The notes beneath the pieces are model-generated. The model ran no database searches and was not told the origin of the DNA. It saw nothing but the letters and a program-made list of their open reading frames with translations. Of a stretch of 64,000 nucleotides of DNA, positions 44,204 to 52,628 are shown one piece after another (positions within the stretch are counted from its first letter, which is position 1; every line of letters begins with the position of its first letter). Origin of the DNA: Luteimonas terricola (GTDB lineage: Bacteria > Pseudomonadota > Gammaproteobacteria > Xanthomonadales > Xanthomonadaceae). The translations under genes were made by a program, and so were the position numbers. The stretch lies in contig NZ_SJRX01000003.1 in assembly GCF_004352845.1 (NCBI RefSeq), positions 1 to 64,000 on the forward strand, given 5' to 3'.

Positions 44204-44504
44204 TGACCTGGAGGGCCCCGCCGTGGCCGGGAGGCCTTCGCGGCTCATGTCCCCCGGCATCCGCCTGGCGGCGGATGCCTCCTCCTTTACTTCCCCGCGA
44301 AGGCCTCCCGGCCACGACGGGGCTCGGCTTCGGCTGGAGTGCGCACGATCCCCGGCTTTTTGCTCCCGGGCCACCGCGTACTGCTGCGCACCGGGTGCCA
44401 AGGCCCTTGAGAGCGAAGTCAAGGAGGAGGCGATGGCCGCAGGCCAGCGCCGGGGGACATGAGCACTCAAGGGCCTTGGCACCCGGCGCCCCACGTCATA
44501 TCAA
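44204..44504 (+). repeat. Interspersed double-hairpin repeat, copy B (complete)
   Basis: A complete reference copy. It starts at TGACCTGGAGGGC. Hairpin 1: 29-bp arms 44215-44243 and 44295-44323 (28 of 29 pairs standard, the other a wobble), inner stem 44256-44265/44270-44279. Spacer 44324-44390. Hairpin 2: perfect 21-bp arms 44391-44411 and 44466-44486, inner stem 44429-44438/44442-44451 (one A-G mismatch). The two hairpins are inverted to each other: the motif GAAGTCAAGGAGGA...GGGGGACATGAGC is on the minus strand in hairpin 1 (with one C-to-A change) and on the plus strand in hairpin 2. It ends in TATCAA. Between convergent genes. No coding content. Confidence 0.92.
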
Positions 44505-44545
44505 CGCCGCACCTTCCATCCAATCCGAGAGAAGAACCAAAAAAA

Positions 44546-44567
44546 GGGGCGGACTCGCGTCCGCCCC
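44546..44567 (-). terminator. Rho-independent terminator after norB
   Basis: GGGGCGGAC-tcgc-GTCCGCCCC with a run of seven A on its left, i.e. seven T on the minus strand after the hairpin. It ends the norB transcript 26 bp after the stop codon. Confidence 0.9.
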
Positions 44568-44592
44568 CCCAGGTCCTGCGGATGAAATCCGC

Positions 44593-46869
44593 TCAGGCTT
44601 CGTTGCCCACCTCACCGCCTTCAAGCGCATCGGAGCGGCGCTGTGGCAGCCAGAGCGAGGCCACGAACGCCGCGATCAGCAGCCCGCCCGCCGCGAACAC
44701 GACGTCGCCCGGGGTGCGCAGCCAGACCAGCACTTCGACGATCGGGCGGTCCATGAACTCCGCCGAGCGGGCGTACCAGTAGCCGTGCTCCATGTTGGCC
44801 TCGAGCTGCAGGACCCCCAGCGGAAGCAGGGTCAGCACCGCCATCAGGCCCAGGCCGATGTTGAAACACCAGAAGGAAGAGCGGATCAGTCCCTCGCGCC
44901 AGACCACGTGGGGCTTGAGCCCGCGCAGGCAGTACAGCATCAGGCCGATGCCGAGCATGCCGTACACGCCGAACAGCGCGGTGTGGCCGTGGGCAGCGGT
45001 CAGGTTGGTGCCCTGCATGAAGTACAGCGCGATCGGCGTGTTGATCAGGAAGCCGAGCAGGCCGGCGCCCACCAGGTTCCAGAAGCTGACCGCCAGGAAG
45101 AACATGATCGGCCACTTGTGGCGGGCCATCCACGGCGTGGCGCGGCCGTTCTTCCAGGTGTCGTAGGCTTCCAGGCCGATCAGCGCCAGTGGCACCACCT
45201 CAAGCGCCGAGATACTCGCCCCGACTGCGATCACCGCCGTGGTCGTGCCGGCGAAGTACAGGTGGTGGAACATGCCCAGCACGCCGCCTGCCATGAACAC
45301 GATGGTTGCGAACAGCACCGCGATGGTGGCCGACCTGCCGCGCACCAGCCCCAGCTTGACGAAGATGAAGCTGATCACCGCGACCGCGAACACTTCGAAG
45401 AAGCCTTCCACCCACAGGTGCACGATCCAGAAGCGCCAGTAGGTGATGATCGAGATGTGCGAGTGCTCGCGCCACATCAGGCCGGCCGCGTACAGCAGGC
45501 CGATCGCGATCACCGACAGGAACAGCAGTCCGGCGATCGAGGACATCTCGTCCTTGCGCCTGAGCGCCGGCCACAGGGCGCGGCCCATCAGCACCAGCCA
45601 CAGCATCAGGCCGATGAACAGATAGATCTGCCAGAAGCGGCCGATGTCGGTGTATTCCCAGCCCTGGTGGCCGAACCAGAAGTTGTGCGCCAGGCCGAGC
45701 TTGTTCATCACCGCCATCCACTGGCCGGCGAATGAACCGACGACGATGAGGATCAGGCTCACGAACAGGAAGTTCACCCCGAGACGCTGGAACTTCGGTT
45801 CATGCCCGGAAATCGCCGGCGCCAGGTACAGGCCGGTGGCCAGCCAGGCGGTCGCGATCCACAGGATCGCAAGCTGGGTGTGCCAGGTGCGGGTGAGCGT
45901 GTAGGGCAGGATATCGGCAAGCGGAAGACCGTAGGCGGCCTGGCCCTCGACCTGGTAGTGGGCGGTGGTCGCACCCAGCAGGATCTGCACCAGGAACAGG
46001 CCCATCACCAGCCAGAAGTACTTGCCCACCGCGCGCATCGACGGGGTGACCGCGATGGCCAGCGAAGGGTCGGTCTTCGGTGGTGTCAGCGGCTCTTCCT
46101 TGCCGTGCCAGACCGCGTAGTGCCAGACCAGCAGGGCGATGCCCGCGATCATCAGCAGGATCGAGAACATCGACCACATGAAGCTGGTGGTGGTGGGCGT
46201 ATTGCCGACGATCGGGTCGTGCGGGAAGTTGTGGGTATAGGTGATGTCGCTGCCTGGGCGCTCGGTCACCGTGGCCCAGGACGCCCAGAAGAAGAAGCCC
46301 GACATCAAACGGCGATGCTCGGCGTCCGGGATCGGGTTCTCGCGCAGCGCATAGGTCTCGCGCAGGTCGGCCATGGCCGGGTTGTCGGAGAAGACGCCGT
46401 CGTAATGCGCGGCGACCACGTCGATGGCCCGGGCGCGTTCGTCGGAAATGACGAGCGTGTCGGTGTCCGGATCGTAGGTGTTGGTGCGCAGTTCCGGCCT
46501 GATCTGGGCCTGGAGCCTGGCCTGGTCATCGGCGCCGAGCTGGTCGTAGGCCATGCCAAGCTGATCCTGTGCCCGCATTTCCAGGATCGCCAACGCCTCC
46601 TTGTGCAGCCATTCGGCCGACCAGTCCGGCGCCAGCAGCGCGCCGTGCCCCCAGATCGAACCGATCTGCTGGCCGCCGAAGCTCTGCCAGACTTGGCGGC
46701 CGGTTTCCAGTTCGGTCCGGGTGTAGACGACTTCGCCGCTCGTGGTCACGATTTGCGACGGCAGCGGTGGTGCTTGCTGATGGATCTCGCGACCCATCCA
46801 CAACATGATTGCGAAGGTGACTATCAGCAGGGCGGACAGCCCCCACCACAGCCGCTTGGTGGTATCCAT
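44593..46869 (-). CDS. norB: Quinol-dependent nitric oxide reductase (qNor, NorB)
   Basis: It reduces NO to nitrous oxide with electrons from quinol; inner membrane. At 758 residues it is the long, single-subunit type: an N-terminal helix (about 10-28) and a periplasmic NorC-like domain lacking a haem-c CxxCH, then about twelve helices of the haem-copper fold. Metal-ligand regions include FMQGTNLTAAHGHTALFGVY and VEGFFEVFAVAVISFIFV; LYFAGTTTAVIAVGASISAL follows. Start MDTTKRLWWGLS with AGGAGAGA before it. The gene is probably controlled by the FNR-type box at 46937. Neighbouring fnr and hemN support a low-oxygen/NO-detoxification role; no norC, norD or norQ is present. Confidence 0.95.
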   Translation of the reverse strand: MDTTKRLWWGLSALLIVTFAIMLWMGREIHQQAPPLPSQIVTTSGEVVYTRTELETGRQVWQSFGGQQIGSIWGHGALLAPDWSAEWLHKEALAILEMRAQDQLGMAYDQLGADDQARLQAQIRPELRTNTYDPDTDTLVISDERARAIDVVAAHYDGVFSDNPAMADLRETYALRENPIPDAEHRRLMSGFFFWASWATVTERPGSDITYTHNFPHDPIVGNTPTTTSFMWSMFSILLMIAGIALLVWHYAVWHGKEEPLTPPKTDPSLAIAVTPSMRAVGKYFWLVMGLFLVQILLGATTAHYQVEGQAAYGLPLADILPYTLTRTWHTQLAILWIATAWLATGLYLAPAISGHEPKFQRLGVNFLFVSLILIVVGSFAGQWMAVMNKLGLAHNFWFGHQGWEYTDIGRFWQIYLFIGLMLWLVLMGRALWPALRRKDEMSSIAGLLFLSVIAIGLLYAAGLMWREHSHISIITYWRFWIVHLWVEGFFEVFAVAVISFIFVKLGLVRGRSATIAVLFATIVFMAGGVLGMFHHLYFAGTTTAVIAVGASISALEVVPLALIGLEAYDTWKNGRATPWMARHKWPIMFFLAVSFWNLVGAGLLGFLINTPIALYFMQGTNLTAAHGHTALFGVYGMLGIGLMLYCLRGLKPHVVWREGLIRSSFWCFNIGLGLMAVLTLLPLGVLQLEANMEHGYWYARSAEFMDRPIVEVLVWLRTPGDVVFAAGGLLIAAFVASLWLPQRRSDALEGGEVGNEA

Positions 46870-46936
46870 GATCTCGATCTCTCCTCGGAGACAGGCGTTG
46901 GCGTCGCCATCGTGACGATCGGGACTGAAAACGAAA

Positions 46937-46950
46937 CTGACTTGGGTCAA
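46937..46950 (-). promoter_or_regulatory. FNR/DNR-type box upstream of norB
   Basis: On the minus strand TTGAC-ccaa-GTCAG, nine of ten positions symmetrical and close to TTGAT-N4-ATCAA. It lies 68-81 bp before the norB start, a suitable place for activation. The FNR homologue encoded immediately upstream is the obvious candidate to bind it, though an NO-responsive DNR cannot be excluded. Confidence 0.6.
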
Positions 46951-47001
46951 GCAGGAGCCAACTGGAGCTGTCGGCAGGCCTGCCGCTCTACGCCGTCAGG
47001 C

Positions 47002-47757
47002 TCAGCCGCGCAGCACTGGAGCCGCGAGCGCTTCCAGCCGGGTGCGGTCGAGCAGTTCCAGCTCGCGGCGGTCCACCGCCACCAGGCCGTCGTGCTGGAA
47101 GCGCTTGAGCACGCGGCTGACCGTCTCCGGCGCCAGACGCAGGTAGTTGGCGATGTCGGTCCGCGCCATGGTCAGCTGGAAGCGGTCGGGCGAGAAGCCG
47201 CGCGCGGCCAGTCGCCGCGACAGCCCGATCAGGAACGCGGCCATGCGTTCGTCCGCGGTCCAGTCGCCCGACAGCAGGGCGGCGCGGCCGATGCTGCGGC
47301 TGAGCAGGCGGAACAGGTGCTGTTGCAGGCCGGGCAGGCGCGTGGCCAGCACCGAGATCTTCGGGAACGAGAACCGGCACAGCATCACCGTGTCCAGCGC
47401 GACCGCGTTGCAGGGATAGGTGTCGCCGTCGATGCCGTCCAGGCCGATCACCTCGCCCGGGAAGTGGAAGCCGAGCACGTGCTCGCGGCCATTGGCATCG
47501 ATGACGTAGGTCTTGACCGTGCCCGCGCGCACCGCGGCGATCGCCTCGAAGGGATCGCCGACGCGGAACACGTGGTCGCCGGCGTGCAGCGGCCCGACGT
47601 GTTCGACCAGCATGTGCAGCTCGCCCAGCGACGCCTTGTCCATGCCCTGGGCCATGCAGGCCTGGGAAAAGGCACAGGTGGAGCAGAACGTGAACTCGTC
47701 GCCGTCGTCGGCAAGAATGCCTGGATCGAAGCGCGGGAACGCGACCTTGTCTACCAC
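47002..47757 (-). CDS. fnr: FNR-type oxygen-sensing transcription regulator
   Basis: A 251-residue Crp/Fnr regulator, nearly the length of E. coli FNR. The iron-sulfur ligands are present: three cysteines in FCSTCAFSQACM near residues 25-35 and a fourth in DTYPCNAVALD. The effector beta-roll (GPLHAGDHVFRVGDPFEAIA) and the recognition helix TDIANYLRLAPETVSRVLKR follow; its E-x-x-S-R predicts TTGAT half sites, as found upstream of hemN and norB. A GTG start at 47757 with GGGGAGG 8 bases before it is preferred; an ATG further upstream would overlap hemN. 19 bp after hemN, likely one operon. Confidence 0.93.
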   Translation of the reverse strand: MVDKVAFPRFDPGILADDGDEFTFCSTCAFSQACMAQGMDKASLGELHMLVEHVGPLHAGDHVFRVGDPFEAIAAVRAGTVKTYVIDANGREHVLGFHFPGEVIGLDGIDGDTYPCNAVALDTVMLCRFSFPKISVLATRLPGLQQHLFRLLSRSIGRAALLSGDWTADERMAAFLIGLSRRLAARGFSPDRFQLTMARTDIANYLRLAPETVSRVLKRFQHDGLVAVDRRELELLDRTRLEALAAPVLRG

Positions 47758-47776
47758 GGCGCGGCCTCCCCGGGCC

Positions 47777-49174
47777 TCAGATGGCGCGGGAGAAGCGGGG
47801 CCGGGTGTCGGGGTCGGCGGGGGTGAGATAGCGGTCGAAGCACATGGCAATGTTACGCAAGAGCAGCCGTCCGCGCGCGGTCACCTGGATCCGGTCGGGC
47901 CCGGTCCGGACCAGGCCGTCGTCTTCGAGCGGCTTCAGCTTCTCCATGGCATCGGCGAAGTACTCGCTGAAAACAATGGCATGCCGGCGCTCCAGGGCGC
48001 CGATCGGCACCGCCGCCTGGCACATCAGCTGCTGGATCAGGTCGGCGCGGATCACGTCGTCTTCCTCCAGGCGCATGCCGCGGAACACCGGGAGGCGGCC
48101 CTCGTCGATCGCGAACTGCCACGAGGGCAGGTCGCGCGGGTTCTGGCTGAAGGTGTCGCCGATGTGGCTGATCGCGCTCACGCCCAGCCCGACCAGGTCG
48201 CTGTCGGCGTGGGTGGTGTAGCCCATGAAATTGCGGTGCAGGCTGCCGCGGGCCTGGGCCATGGCCAGCTCGTCGTCGGGCAGGGCGAAATGGTCCATGC
48301 CGATGTATTGGTAGCCGGCGGCGGAGAGCCTGGTGATCGCCAGTTCCAGCAGCGCGAGTTTTTCCTCCGGGCTGGGCAGGTCTTCGGACTTGATCTGGTT
48401 CTGCGCGCGGAAGACCCCGGGCAGGTGCGCATAGCCGTAGACCGCCAGGCGGTCGGGGCGCATCTCCACCACGGTGTCGAGCGTACGCGCGAAGCCGACG
48501 GGATTCTGCTTCGGCAGGCCGTAGATCAGGTCGACGTTGACCGAGCGGAAGCCGTTCGCGCGGCAGGCATCGACCACCGCGCGGGTGTCCTCGACCGACT
48601 GGATGCGGTTGACCGCTTCCTGCACCACGGGATCGAAGTCCTGGACGCCGAAGCTGGCGCGGGTGAACCCGATCCGGCCCAGCTCGGCGATGTCGGCGGG
48701 CGACACGAAGCGCGGATCGAGTTCGATCGAGATGTCGCTTTCCTCGGGACGCCCGAAGTGGAACTGGCGGCGCAGGGTGTCGACCAGTTCGCCGATCTGG
48801 TCGGGCCCCATGAAGTTCGGGGTGCCGCCGCCCAGGTGCAGCTGCACCACCTCGCGGTCGCGGTCGAACAGCGCCGCAGCCATGTCGATCTCGCGGTACA
48901 GGCGCGCCAGGTAGGTCTCGGCGCGCGACGTGTCGCGGGTGATGATGCGGTTGCAGCCGCAGTAGAAGCAGGGGCTGACGCAGAACGGAACGTGGACGTA
49001 CAGCGACAGCCGGCGCGGGATCGGATCGCCGTTGCTGGCGGCCGCGGCGTCGCGCAGCTGCTCCTCGCCGAACGCGTTGCTGAACTGCGGCGCGGTGGGA
49101 TAGGAGGTGTAGCGCGGGCCGGGGCGGTCGTAGCGGCGAAGGAGCTCGGCGCTGAAGGGGAGGGAAGCGTCCAT
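47777..49174 (-). CDS. hemN: Oxygen-independent coproporphyrinogen III oxidase
   Basis: A radical-SAM enzyme that converts coproporphyrinogen III to protoporphyrinogen IX without oxygen in haem synthesis. The 465-residue protein shows YVHVPFCVSPCFYCGCNR (cluster motif CxxxCxxC plus the extra Cys), LHLGGGTPNFM, SFGVQDFDPVVQEAVNRIQ and the substrate-pocket RNFMGYTTHADSDLVGLG. Starts MDASLPFSAELLRRYDRPGP, with GGGGAGGG upstream. A near-perfect FNR box lies 37 bp before the start. It is the first gene of the hemN-fnr pair, consistent with haem supply when oxygen is low. Confidence 0.96.
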   Translation of the reverse strand: MDASLPFSAELLRRYDRPGPRYTSYPTAPQFSNAFGEEQLRDAAAASNGDPIPRRLSLYVHVPFCVSPCFYCGCNRIITRDTSRAETYLARLYREIDMAAALFDRDREVVQLHLGGGTPNFMGPDQIGELVDTLRRQFHFGRPEESDISIELDPRFVSPADIAELGRIGFTRASFGVQDFDPVVQEAVNRIQSVEDTRAVVDACRANGFRSVNVDLIYGLPKQNPVGFARTLDTVVEMRPDRLAVYGYAHLPGVFRAQNQIKSEDLPSPEEKLALLELAITRLSAAGYQYIGMDHFALPDDELAMAQARGSLHRNFMGYTTHADSDLVGLGVSAISHIGDTFSQNPRDLPSWQFAIDEGRLPVFRGMRLEEDDVIRADLIQQLMCQAAVPIGALERRHAIVFSEYFADAMEKLKPLEDDGLVRTGPDRIQVTARGRLLLRNIAMCFDRYLTPADPDTRPRFSRAI

Positions 49175-49210
49175 GGGAAGCGATCCTGCCGCAGCCACCG
49201 CCGGCACGCC

Positions 49211-49224
49211 TTGATTCCGGTCAA
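49211..49224 (-). promoter_or_regulatory. FNR box upstream of hemN
   Basis: TTGAT-tccg-GTCAA (plus-strand reading) differs from the consensus TTGAT-N4-ATCAA at one base. It lies 37-50 bp before the hemN start. Binding by the FNR made from the same operon would create autoregulation. Confidence 0.72.
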
Positions 49225-49441
49225 GCCATGGGGCAGGGCGGTCGCGGACTAATCCGACACGATCGGCTTGAGCTGCCTCAGGCACCGCGCGCAGCGCGTC
49301 GGCTAGTATCCGTGCACACCCCGCCTCCGGGCATGCACGGCGCGTGCGCTTCCGCGACGGCCTCGCGGTGCACCAGCGGATACGTTCCCGCGCCCTTGTT
49401 GGCGCGGGGAGCCGGCATTCACCCGTTTGGCAGGAGGCCGT

Positions 49442-49888
49442 ATGCGGGAAGCATCCAGGGATGGTGCGTGGCTGGCGCTGTTGCTGGCCGTGGGCGTCGC
49501 GATGCCGGGATCGATCGCTCCGGCCGATGCGCAGACCGTGCAGAAGTGCATCGGCGCGGATGGCCACGTCACGTTCACCAGCGCAGAGTGTGCGGACGGT
49601 CACCTGCTCGCGAACACGTATGACGCCGTGCCGGAGGCGGCCACGAACGCCGCGGCTGAGAGACCCGTACCACGGCAGCGACAGACCGGCGCTTCGTCGC
49701 GATCGGGTACGACTGCCCGAACCGGCTCGCTGGGCACGCGTCCGGCCCGGACGACGGCGCGCGGCAAATCGGACCGTTGCCAGGCTGCCCGCGACCGGCG
49801 CGAGCAGACACTCCGGCGCGTGGGCCTGAAGCGGACATTCGATCTGTTGCGGAAGCTCGATGACGAGGTCTGGGCGGCCTGTCGATAG
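49442..49888 (+). CDS. Small secreted DUF4124-like protein
   Basis: A 148-residue protein with a signal peptide (WLALLLAVGVAMPGS, cleavage near PADA) and a short domain VQKCIGADGHVTFTSAECAD that resembles DUF4124, in which two cysteines frame a beta hairpin. Then comes a Thr/Arg/Ser-rich low-complexity linker (about 60-110) and a basic helical C-terminus with Cys in SDRCQAARDRREQ and at the very end (WAACR). AGGAGG lies 4 bp before the chosen ATG at 49442; a TTG at 49427 is in frame but would place the ribosome site inside the gene. Function unknown. Divergent from hemN. Confidence 0.7.
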   Translation: MREASRDGAWLALLLAVGVAMPGSIAPADAQTVQKCIGADGHVTFTSAECADGHLLANTYDAVPEAATNAAAERPVPRQRQTGASSRSGTTARTGSLGTRPARTTARGKSDRCQAARDRREQTLRRVGLKRTFDLLRKLDDEVWAACR

Positions 49889-49902
49889 AGCGGGCGGGCG
49901 GC

Positions 49903-50562
49903 TCAGGCGCGTACCAGGCGCGCCACGGACTCTGCAACCGGCGCCTGGCCTTCGGTCAGCTCGATGATGATCCGGCTCACCGCCGGGTGTTCGATGATCT
50001 CCAGCAGCGTCCCGGCCACGTCGTCGCGCGGCACGTCGCCATAGGGAATGGCCAGCCCGGCGCGCACCTTGCCGGTGCCGGGCGCGTCCAGCAGCGTGCC
50101 TGGGCGCAGGATCACCCAGTCCAGGTCGGACGCGGCCAGATGCACGTCGGCGAGTTTCTTCACCGCCATGTAGTGCTCGAACGTCTCCGACACCGCCTTG
50201 CCGCGGGCGGCCTCGGGGAAGGCCGAGACCAGCAGGAAGCGCTGGATGCCCGCCTGCCGTGCCGCCGCGACCGCCAGCTCCAGCCCGCGGCCGTCGATGG
50301 CGTCGATCATCTCCACGCCACCCTTGCCGCCAGCGCCGGCCGAGAACACGACCACGTCGCTGCCGGCCATGCGCTGCGCCAGCCCGTCGGCGTCGAGTTC
50401 CAGCAGGTTGCCCTCGACCGGGACGGCGCCCAGGGCCTCGAGTTCGTCGGCCTGCTCCGGCTTGCGGTACAGCGAGCGCGGCTCATGGCCGCGCGCCGCG
50501 AGCTGCTGGGCGAGGCGGCGGGCGACCTTGCCCGAGCCGCCGATGATGAAGACCTTGCGCAT
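49903..50562 (-). CDS. Atypical SDR, NAD(P)H-binding oxidoreductase
   Basis: A 219-residue protein with the Rossmann start KVFIIGGSGKVARRLAQQLA. It is in the short atypical-SDR group (YwnB/HSCARG-like) with LLVSAFPEAARGK and HLAASDLDWVILRPGTLLD. No catalytic Tyr-x-x-x-Lys pair of classical SDRs is obvious, except YMAVKK. These proteins bind NAD(P) and serve as quinone/flavin reductases or redox sensors. It ends 15 bp beyond the convergent DUF4124-like gene and begins 26 bp after the metallo-hydrolase lipoprotein gene stops, so the latter two may be co-transcribed. Confidence 0.82.
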   Translation of the reverse strand: MRKVFIIGGSGKVARRLAQQLAARGHEPRSLYRKPEQADELEALGAVPVEGNLLELDADGLAQRMAGSDVVVFSAGAGGKGGVEMIDAIDGRGLELAVAAARQAGIQRFLLVSAFPEAARGKAVSETFEHYMAVKKLADVHLAASDLDWVILRPGTLLDAPGTGKVRAGLAIPYGDVPRDDVAGTLLEIIEHPAVSRIIIELTEGQAPVAESVARLVRA

Positions 50563-50588
50563 GATGGATCCTCTTCGGTGTTGCTTCT

Positions 50589-51494
50589 TCAGAAGGTATA
50601 GGACTCGCCGTCCGCCGGAACCAGCACGCGCTCGGGATCCATGCCCGTTGCCTTGATGTGGTCGTGCAGGTCCTGGCGCGTCTGCATGGCGTGATTGACG
50701 GCTTCCATGTGGCTGCCGATCACCTTGGCCTGGGGCGCTGCCTGGTAGGCCCGGTAGAGATCGTCCTTGCCCATGATGATGGAGCCGTCCAGGCCCTGGA
50801 TGCGCGCATAGCCGGTGTTGAGGACGATCACGTCCGGCTGGTACTGCTGGATTGAATCTTCGACCTGCGCATTCCAGATCGTGTCTCCGGCCAAGTAGAC
50901 CGTCTCGTGGCCCGGGCGCTGGAACACGACGCCCATCACTTGCCCGAGAGCTTCTCCGGCAACGGCCATGGCCTGGTCATCGCCATGCTGTCCACCGGTG
51001 ATGCTCAGCTGCGTCCCGTTGAAGACGGTGTCGCGGGTCAACACGCGCACGTCGGTGAAGCCATCCTGGCGGATGCTTTCGGCATCGGCTTCGTTCTGGA
51101 CAAACAGTGGAAGGTTCCTGGGCAGGCTGCGCCTGGCCTCGTCATCCCAGTGATCGGCGTGGGTATGGGTGACGATGATGGCATCGGCGTCCATCACCTC
51201 GGACATCGGCATCGGCAGCTCGACCAGCGGGTAGCGCACCTCGCTGTTGTAGGTGCCCTCGAAGCCGGGGTAGGCGTCCTTCGCCGCGAGCATCGGGTCG
51301 ATCAGGAACGTGGTGCCGGCGTAGTCCAGCTTGATCGTCGCGTTGCGGATCTGCTGGAAGCCGACCGTGCCGGCGTCTTCGGTGCTGGCGTCCGGGGTGG
51401 CTGCGGGGCTGGTGGGGCTGGTGGCGCCGCAGGCGGCGAGCGCGAGGGCCAGAGTCGCGACGGCAGCGCCGCGCAGCAGGGTTCGATGGGTCAT
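50589..51494 (-). CDS. Metallo-beta-lactamase-fold lipoprotein (UlaG-like hydrolase)
   Basis: A 301-residue exported hydrolase. The signal peptide ends LALAACGAT, a lipobox with Cys at about residue 22. The MBL fold shows IIVTHTHADHWDDEAR (HxHxDH), the metal-binding GQHGDDQA and LAGDTIWN, and a late His in VIGSHMEAVNHAM. The sequence FQQIRNATIKLDYAGTTFLI is typical of UlaG-like lactonases/hydrolases. The substrate is not known. It is divergent from the GlxA-type regulator, 123 bp away, which may control it. Start MTHRTLLRGAA chosen for the signal peptide; the frame is open further upstream. Confidence 0.85.
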   Translation of the reverse strand: MTHRTLLRGAAVATLALALAACGATSPTSPAATPDASTEDAGTVGFQQIRNATIKLDYAGTTFLIDPMLAAKDAYPGFEGTYNSEVRYPLVELPMPMSEVMDADAIIVTHTHADHWDDEARRSLPRNLPLFVQNEADAESIRQDGFTDVRVLTRDTVFNGTQLSITGGQHGDDQAMAVAGEALGQVMGVVFQRPGHETVYLAGDTIWNAQVEDSIQQYQPDVIVLNTGYARIQGLDGSIIMGKDDLYRAYQAAPQAKVIGSHMEAVNHAMQTRQDLHDHIKATGMDPERVLVPADGESYTF

Positions 51495-51554
51495 GGGAGT
51501 CTCCTGGTCGTGTGGAATGACGGCCATTGTCTGGAGACTGCGCGCCCGGCACCA

Positions 51555-51583
51555 TTGGCCCAAATGACATTAATAGATATAAT
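51555..51583 (+). promoter_or_regulatory. Sigma-70-type promoter of the GlxA-like regulator gene
   Basis: TTGGCC (51555-51560), 17 bp, TATAAT (51578-51583). Transcription would start near 51590, about 28 bp before the ATG. The -35 hexamer is the same as that proposed for the atp operon. Confidence 0.65.
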
Positions 51584-51617
51584 CGGGCCATTCTTTCTCC
51601 GCCTTCCGGAGGCGTCC

Positions 51618-52613
51618 ATGAAGCCGATTCGCGTCGCCGTGCTGGCGTTCGATGGCATCAACCTGTTCCACCTGTCCGTTCCCGGCCAGGTGTTTGGCGT
51701 CCAGCCCGCGCCACCGGGCCTGTCGCCCTATGAGGTGCGCTATTGCGCGCCCACACCCGGCCCCGTGCGCACGATGCAGGGGCTGCAGATCGACGTGCCG
51801 GACGGGCTGGACGCGATGCGGCGGGCCGACATCGTCATCGTGCCGGCGTGGGATCACCCGGAGACGCCCGCGCCCGCCGAGCTCACGCAGGCCTTGCGGG
51901 CGGCGCATGCGCGCGGCGCGCAGGTGGTCGGGTTGTGCCTGGGCGCGTTCGTGCTGGGCGACGCGGGCCTGCTCGACGGCCGCCGCGCCACCACGCACTG
52001 GGCCGTCCGCGACGTGTTCGCCCGCCGCTTTCCCACCGCCGATTTCCGCCCGGATGTGCTGTACATCGACGACGGCGACATCGTGACCTCCGCCGGAACC
52101 GTCGCCGCGATCGACTGCTGCCTCAACCTCGTACGCGTGCGTCACGGCGCCGACGTGGCCAACCGCATCGCGCGGCTGCTGGTGACGCCGCCGCACCGCC
52201 AGGGCGGGCAGGCGCAGTACATCGAGCAGCCGGTGCCCGAGCTGCCCAGCGAGAACCGCCTGCCGGGCGTGCTGGACTGGGCGCGCGAGCGCCTGGCCGA
52301 ACCGCTGTCGGTGGACGCACTGGCCGACGCCGCGCACATGAGCCGCCGCACCTTCACCCGCCGCTTCCGCGAGGCGACCGGCACCACGGTCGTGAAGTGG
52401 CTGGCGTCGGAGCGGCTGGCGCGCGCGCAGCAGCTGCTTGAAACCACCGACCTGCCGATCGAGCAGATCGCCACCGAAGCCGGCTTCGGCACGGCGCTGT
52501 CGCTGCGCCAGCACTTCGCTGCGCAGCTGGGGACACCGCCTTCCGCCTATCGACGGAGCTTCTGCGGTGACAGCAGCGGGCGGCTGGAGTCCCGGGTTGC
52601 CGGACGCACGTAG
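51618..52613 (+). CDS. GlxA-family AraC regulator (DJ-1/PfpI domain plus HTH)
   Basis: A 331-residue transcription factor. Residues 1-180 are a DJ-1/PfpI amidotransferase-like domain (RVAVLAFDGINLFHLSVPG; VVGLCLGAFVLGDAGLLDG with the nucleophile-elbow cysteine; ATTHW) that probably binds a ligand. The C-terminal 110 residues are the AraC double HTH (LSVDALADAAHMSRRTFTRR, LPIEQIATEAGFGTALSLRQ). Relatives regulate metabolite and detoxification genes; the divergent metallo-hydrolase and SDR genes are likely targets. CGGAGG precedes the ATG. The last 167 bp of this gene are duplicated at 58801-58967. Confidence 0.9.
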   Translation: MKPIRVAVLAFDGINLFHLSVPGQVFGVQPAPPGLSPYEVRYCAPTPGPVRTMQGLQIDVPDGLDAMRRADIVIVPAWDHPETPAPAELTQALRAAHARGAQVVGLCLGAFVLGDAGLLDGRRATTHWAVRDVFARRFPTADFRPDVLYIDDGDIVTSAGTVAAIDCCLNLVRVRHGADVANRIARLLVTPPHRQGGQAQYIEQPVPELPSENRLPGVLDWARERLAEPLSVDALADAAHMSRRTFTRRFREATGTTVVKWLASERLARAQQLLETTDLPIEQIATEAGFGTALSLRQHFAAQLGTPPSAYRRSFCGDSSGRLESRVAGRT

Positions 52614-52628
52614 TTCACGTCGACTCGA

